From: Ancylobacter polymorphus
Lineage (GTDB): Bacteria; Pseudomonadota; Alphaproteobacteria; Rhizobiales; Xanthobacteraceae
DNA length: 64,000 nt
Reading direction: 5' to 3'
Assembly: GCF_030813495.1 (NCBI RefSeq)
Contig: NZ_JAUSUI010000009.1
Coordinates: 124,001 to 188,000, forward strand
In this document: piece by piece, positions 61,140 through 64,000 of the stretch
How the letters are laid out: every line of letters starts with the position of its first letter
Numbering within the stretch: position 1 is the first letter of the stretch
Notes under the pieces: model-generated
The model's database searches: none
The model's input: only the letters and a program-made list of their open reading frames with translations
Told to the model about the DNA's origin: nothing
Program-made: the position numbers and the translations under genes

Positions 61140-62192
61140 ATGTACGACGCGTCCGCTGAACTGCTGGGCTACCACGATGCCGAGGTGAACCTACCCAGCA
61201 CCGAGCGCACCAACATGCGCAAGCGGCGGGATGCCAATCGCGCCCGCTTGAAGAAGGGCCTTGCCGATGCCGGCAAACCCGCACCGATTGGGCAGCACAC
61301 GCAAGGCTCCTACGCCATGCACACGATGGTGCAGGACGAGAACACCGATTATGACATCGACGACGGCGTCTACTTCCGTAAGGGTAAGCTCGTTGGCCCG
61401 AACGGTGGAGAGTTGTCGGCCCTGAGCGTGCGCCAGATGGTTTGCGACGCGCTCCAAGACGACCGCTTCAACACGCCTCCTAAGGTGCTCAAGAACTGCG
61501 TGCGGGTCTACTACAACGAAGGCTTTCACGTAGACGTGCCCTCCTATCGCCGGATCGAATCCACCGATCCTTGGACCGGAAAGGTGGTCTACTCCTACGA
61601 TCTGGCGAGCTCCGACTGGAAGGCCTCAGACGCACTTGCGGTTACTCGCTGGTTCAAGCAGCGCAATGAGCATCATAGCCCCGACTTTGACGATACCGAT
61701 GGGCAGTTTTGCCGAGTAGTGCGACTGCTCAAGGCCTTCGCGCGGAGTCGGTCATCGTGGAAGTCTCTGATTGCGACCGGCTTTATGATCACCAAACTCG
61801 CCGACGACTCGTTTTCGGCGTCCGCTGGCCGCGACGACATTGCGCTCCGGGAGACAATGAAGGCGATCCGTTGGCGTCTGGAGTGGAACACGACCATCGC
61901 CCACCCCACCATCAACGGTGAAACGATCGGGCACGACAACGATGCCCGACCGGGTTACTTCAAGGATCGGCTGATGGAGAACCTGAAGCACCTGGAAGTG
62001 CTCGACACCTCCGACTGCACGCATCAGGCCGCTATGGCCGCGTGGGACAAGGTGTTCTGTACGGATTGGTTTTCGCAACAGTCGCCACCAGAGGAAGGGA
62101 GTGACGGCTCAGGGAGCAAGAGCGCCCGCTCGCCGACTCGGCCTGTCGAGAAACGCGAGGGTGGTCGCTACGCCGGGTCGGCGTTGCCTTGA
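61140..62192 (+). CDS. CBASS nucleotidyltransferase (DncV-like cGAMP synthase)
   Basis: CD-NTase of 350 residues that should make a cyclic dinucleotide second messenger on phage infection. The Pol-beta motif is GSYAMHTMV at 56-64, with metal-binding Asp72 and Asp74 in YDIDDGVYF and Asp132 in FHVDVPSY. DYDIDDGVYF is close to the V. cholerae DncV motif, so 3',3'-cGAMP is the likely product. The last 40 residues are a flexible tail ending EGGRYAG-SALP, the part Cap2 would attach to targets. AGAGGAAG precedes the ATG. Its TGA overlaps the TTG start of cap2. Confidence 0.92.
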   Translation: MYDASAELLGYHDAEVNLPSTERTNMRKRRDANRARLKKGLADAGKPAPIGQHTQGSYAMHTMVQDENTDYDIDDGVYFRKGKLVGPNGGELSALSVRQMVCDALQDDRFNTPPKVLKNCVRVYYNEGFHVDVPSYRRIESTDPWTGKVVYSYDLASSDWKASDALAVTRWFKQRNEHHSPDFDDTDGQFCRVVRLLKAFARSRSSWKSLIATGFMITKLADDSFSASAGRDDIALRETMKAIRWRLEWNTTIAHPTINGETIGHDNDARPGYFKDRLMENLKHLEVLDTSDCTHQAAMAAWDKVFCTDWFSQQSPPEEGSDGSGSKSARSPTRPVEKREGGRYAGSALP

Positions 62193-64000
62193 GTTTTCTC
62201 GCAACGAGGCGCTTGGCGGCGATCGAGCAAGTCAGGACCTGGGTCGAGACTGAAATTCCCGACGCTCAGCGTCTTTCCGGCGCACAGCTCCGGGCGCTCG
62301 GGCGCAACGAAAGTTGGGACGGATGGAGGTTGCCGATTCCCAGCAGCGAAGCAGGATCGTTGAACCTGCTCCTCGATGCCGAGTTCCCCTATTCACTGCC
62401 GCGCTTCTCGCTGGATGGCCGCAGCGATCTGCTGCGTGCCCCGCACATCGAAGCAGGCGGGCGGCTCTGTCTCGCTGGTGACGGTGGCCGGGCAGACACG
62501 CTCGATCCAGTGGCCGTGGTCGAATATTCCCACCGCGAAGCGCTTGCGCTCATCGCCGACGACCAAGCCGGGGGCAACCGAGACGATTATCTGCTCGACT
62601 TCGATGCTTATTGGCGGCGCGATGTCACCCGCGACTTCCCAATCCGCACGTGGCTGCGCCCCGAGGCACGCAGCCGAGCCTTAGCGGCGTGGCACGGTCA
62701 GAAATTCTACCTCGTCGCCGAGAACACCGACGACTGCCGCACGTGGTTGAACAACCGCTACGGAGCGGACGACACTAGAACGTTCAAGGACGCCGTCGCC
62801 ATTTGGCTTGATCGCCTGCCCGAGCCGGACAACTATCCCAACGACGCAGGTTCGTTACGACGTTTGGTCGCCGAGCGATCGCCGGATGGTCTCAGGGTAT
62901 TCGACCGCCTCATGACCACCATGATCGAGCGGGCGACCGTGGTGTTAACCGGAGCCACGTCGGCAGGCGAGATCGCCCAAGCACCGGCTGTGATCGAAGA
63001 TCCCAACGTGGAAAGAGCCAGCGGGAAGGCTCCGAAGCCGAGCGTGTCGAAAGGGTTCCGACCAGGGCACGTTCCGCCCAACATTTTGGCCATCCGACGT
63101 TCGGCCCGCCGGGCAACCGTGGAGCGGGTCGACGCCTGGCTAGGACGGATGCGCGCCGGCGAAGGTGCACAGCTCGCGGAGAAGCGTGTTGCCGTGCTCG
63201 GATGCGGCTCAGTGGGCGCCGGTGTCGCGAAGCTGCTGCTTCAATCCGGCCTGGGTCGCGCCGTGTTGGTCGATCCTGACACCTTCGCTTGGGCCAATGT
63301 TGGCCGCCATGAGCTCGGCGCAAACAGTGTCGGGAAGAACAAGGCCGCGGCACTCGCGGACCAGTTCAGGCCGATGTACCCGCACGCACGCGAAGTCCGG
63401 GCGGAACCGCTCAGCTGGCAATCGCTCTTGAGGCGAGAGCCCAACGCGCTGCGCGGTTGTGATCTGGTGCTTTCGTTGATCGGCGACTGGAATGCAGAGA
63501 GTGCGCTGAACGACCTACAGAGGTCCGGCACGGGGGAACTCAGTTCACCGGTACTGTACGGATGGGTCGAAGACCAGGCCGGCGCGGCGCACGCCCTTGC
63601 GATCGGATGCAACGGAGCCTGTCTTCGCTGCGGCTTTGGCGCGACCGGGACAATAGGGATTCCCGCGACCGCTTGGCGCCGCAAGGGTCCGGTCGCGTGC
63701 GGCGGCCCGACGAGCATCTACGGCGCGATCGAACTCGCGCCCGCACAGGCCGCCGTCGCTTCCCTCGCCGTGGATCTCCTCCTCGGGCGCTGTGCAACGC
63801 CGGTCAGGCGCGCTTGGCTGGCGCCTCAGTCGGAGCTTGAGCATGGCGGGGGGTCTTGGCATCCATCGTGGGTCGATCGCTTCGGAGACCCTGGTCGCGG
63901 GGGCGTTCTGACCGCAACTCCTTGGCCGGAAGATTCTGAGTGTCCATGCCCTCATCACCCAGCGACCTCACCTTCACCGACCCGACTGGGAGTCTTCGCG
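62189..64000 (+). CDS. cap2: CBASS Cap2, E2-E1 (ThiF-type) transferase, 3' end cut by the window
   Basis: Ubiquitin-transfer-like protein, 604 codons present and open to the last base. The N-terminal E2-like domain (about 1-150) has PHIEAGGRLCLAG with the probable catalytic Cys94. A linker follows. The E1/ThiF adenylation domain starts near 333 (VAVLGCGSVGAGVAKLL, VDPDTFAWANVGRHELG), and Cys504 in GPVACGGPTSIYG is the candidate E1 cysteine. Cap2 primes the CD-NTase by linking its C-terminus to other molecules. It starts with TTG in a TTGA overlap with the upstream stop; no ATG or GTG fits nearby. A cap3 peptidase gene probably follows outside the window. Confidence 0.88.
   Translation, partial: MSFLATRRLAAIEQVRTWVETEIPDAQRLSGAQLRALGRNESWDGWRLPIPSSEAGSLNLLLDAEFPYSLPRFSLDGRSDLLRAPHIEAGGRLCLAGDGGRADTLDPVAVVEYSHREALALIADDQAGGNRDDYLLDFDAYWRRDVTRDFPIRTWLRPEARSRALAAWHGQKFYLVAENTDDCRTWLNNRYGADDTRTFKDAVAIWLDRLPEPDNYPNDAGSLRRLVAERSPDGLRVFDRLMTTMIERATVVLTGATSAGEIAQAPAVIEDPNVERASGKAPKPSVSKGFRPGHVPPNILAIRRSARRATVERVDAWLGRMRAGEGAQLAEKRVAVLGCGSVGAGVAKLLLQSGLGRAVLVDPDTFAWANVGRHELGANSVGKNKAAALADQFRPMYPHAREVRAEPLSWQSLLRREPNALRGCDLVLSLIGDWNAESALNDLQRSGTGELSSPVLYGWVEDQAGAAHALAIGCNGACLRCGFGATGTIGIPATAWRRKGPVACGGPTSIYGAIELAPAQAAVASLAVDLLLGRCATPVRRAWLAPQSELEHGGGSWHPSWVDRFGDPGRGGVLTATPWPEDSECPCPHHPATSPSPTRLGVFA

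Noticed and set aside
57000-64000. A second copy of the tRNA-Arg 3' end marking the far attachment site
   Set aside because: I looked for TTCGAATC/TTCGGGCGC-like sequence in the accessory region and did not find it by eye.

Overview
This 64 kb window is high-GC alphaproteobacterial DNA. The gene orders lptC-lptA-lptB-rpoN-hpf-ptsN and rpmH-rnpA-yidC-yihA, the plant-type gshA, a MutL that carries its own endonuclease motif, and palindromic intergenic repeats of the Bradyrhizobium/Rhodopseudomonas kind point to Hyphomicrobiales. Xanthobacteraceae (Ancylobacter/Starkeya-like) is my best guess, as inference only. About 47 kb is ordinary chromosomal core, a tRNA-Arg gene follows, and everything after it looks like an acquired element.

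Core, 1-33 kb. The window opens inside pheT. It continues with a Tat-exported flavin oxidase, an EI24/CysZ-like membrane protein, nth, a DUF2244 protein, an Ada-like DNA alkyltransferase, a PACE efflux protein, gpmA and dapB. The branched-chain amino acid block follows: an Ile/Leu/Val-rich leader peptide with an attenuator hairpin, then ilvB and ilvN, and further on ilvC behind a TetR-type regulator. A BrnT/BrnA-like pair, a macro-domain protein and a DedA protein come next. A putrescine-uptake and gamma-glutamylation block (puuB, potI, potH, potG, divergent puuA) is split by mutL. After it lie an LLM-type monooxygenase, a DUF1127 protein divergent from a LysR regulator, two glutamate-cysteine-ligase-type genes (gshA and a YbdK homologue), rsmE, a secreted four-cysteine protein, ubiA and a short RNase D.

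Core, 33-47 kb. lptC-lptA-lptB-rpoN-hpf-ptsN covers LPS export, sigma-54, ribosome hibernation and the nitrogen PTS. An alcohol dehydrogenase, yihA, yidC, rnpA and rpmH follow, the last behind a near-consensus promoter. Then come a sensor kinase with no neighbouring response regulator and a Tat-exported TIM-barrel glycosidase-like protein. tRNA-Arg(ACG) closes the core.

Accessory region, 47.4-64 kb. Just past the tRNA is a small cluster of direct and inverted repeats. A complete Trb-type mating-pair-formation operon then reads toward the tRNA: trbB-C-D-E-J-K(alt)-L-F-G-I plus a DUF2274 gene, most junctions overlapping by a few bases. Where a coupling protein (TraG) and relaxase would be expected upstream of trbB, the sequence instead holds an HNH nuclease with an unusual N-terminal domain, a divergent Fic protein, and a type II CBASS anti-phage locus: a patatin phospholipase effector, a DncV-like CD-NTase and a Cap2 E2-E1 protein running off the window end. 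I read this as an integrative conjugative element or its remnant, carrying a defence island and inserted at tRNA-Arg. No integrase, relaxase or second attachment site is visible, so the other boundary must lie beyond base 64000 or be lost.
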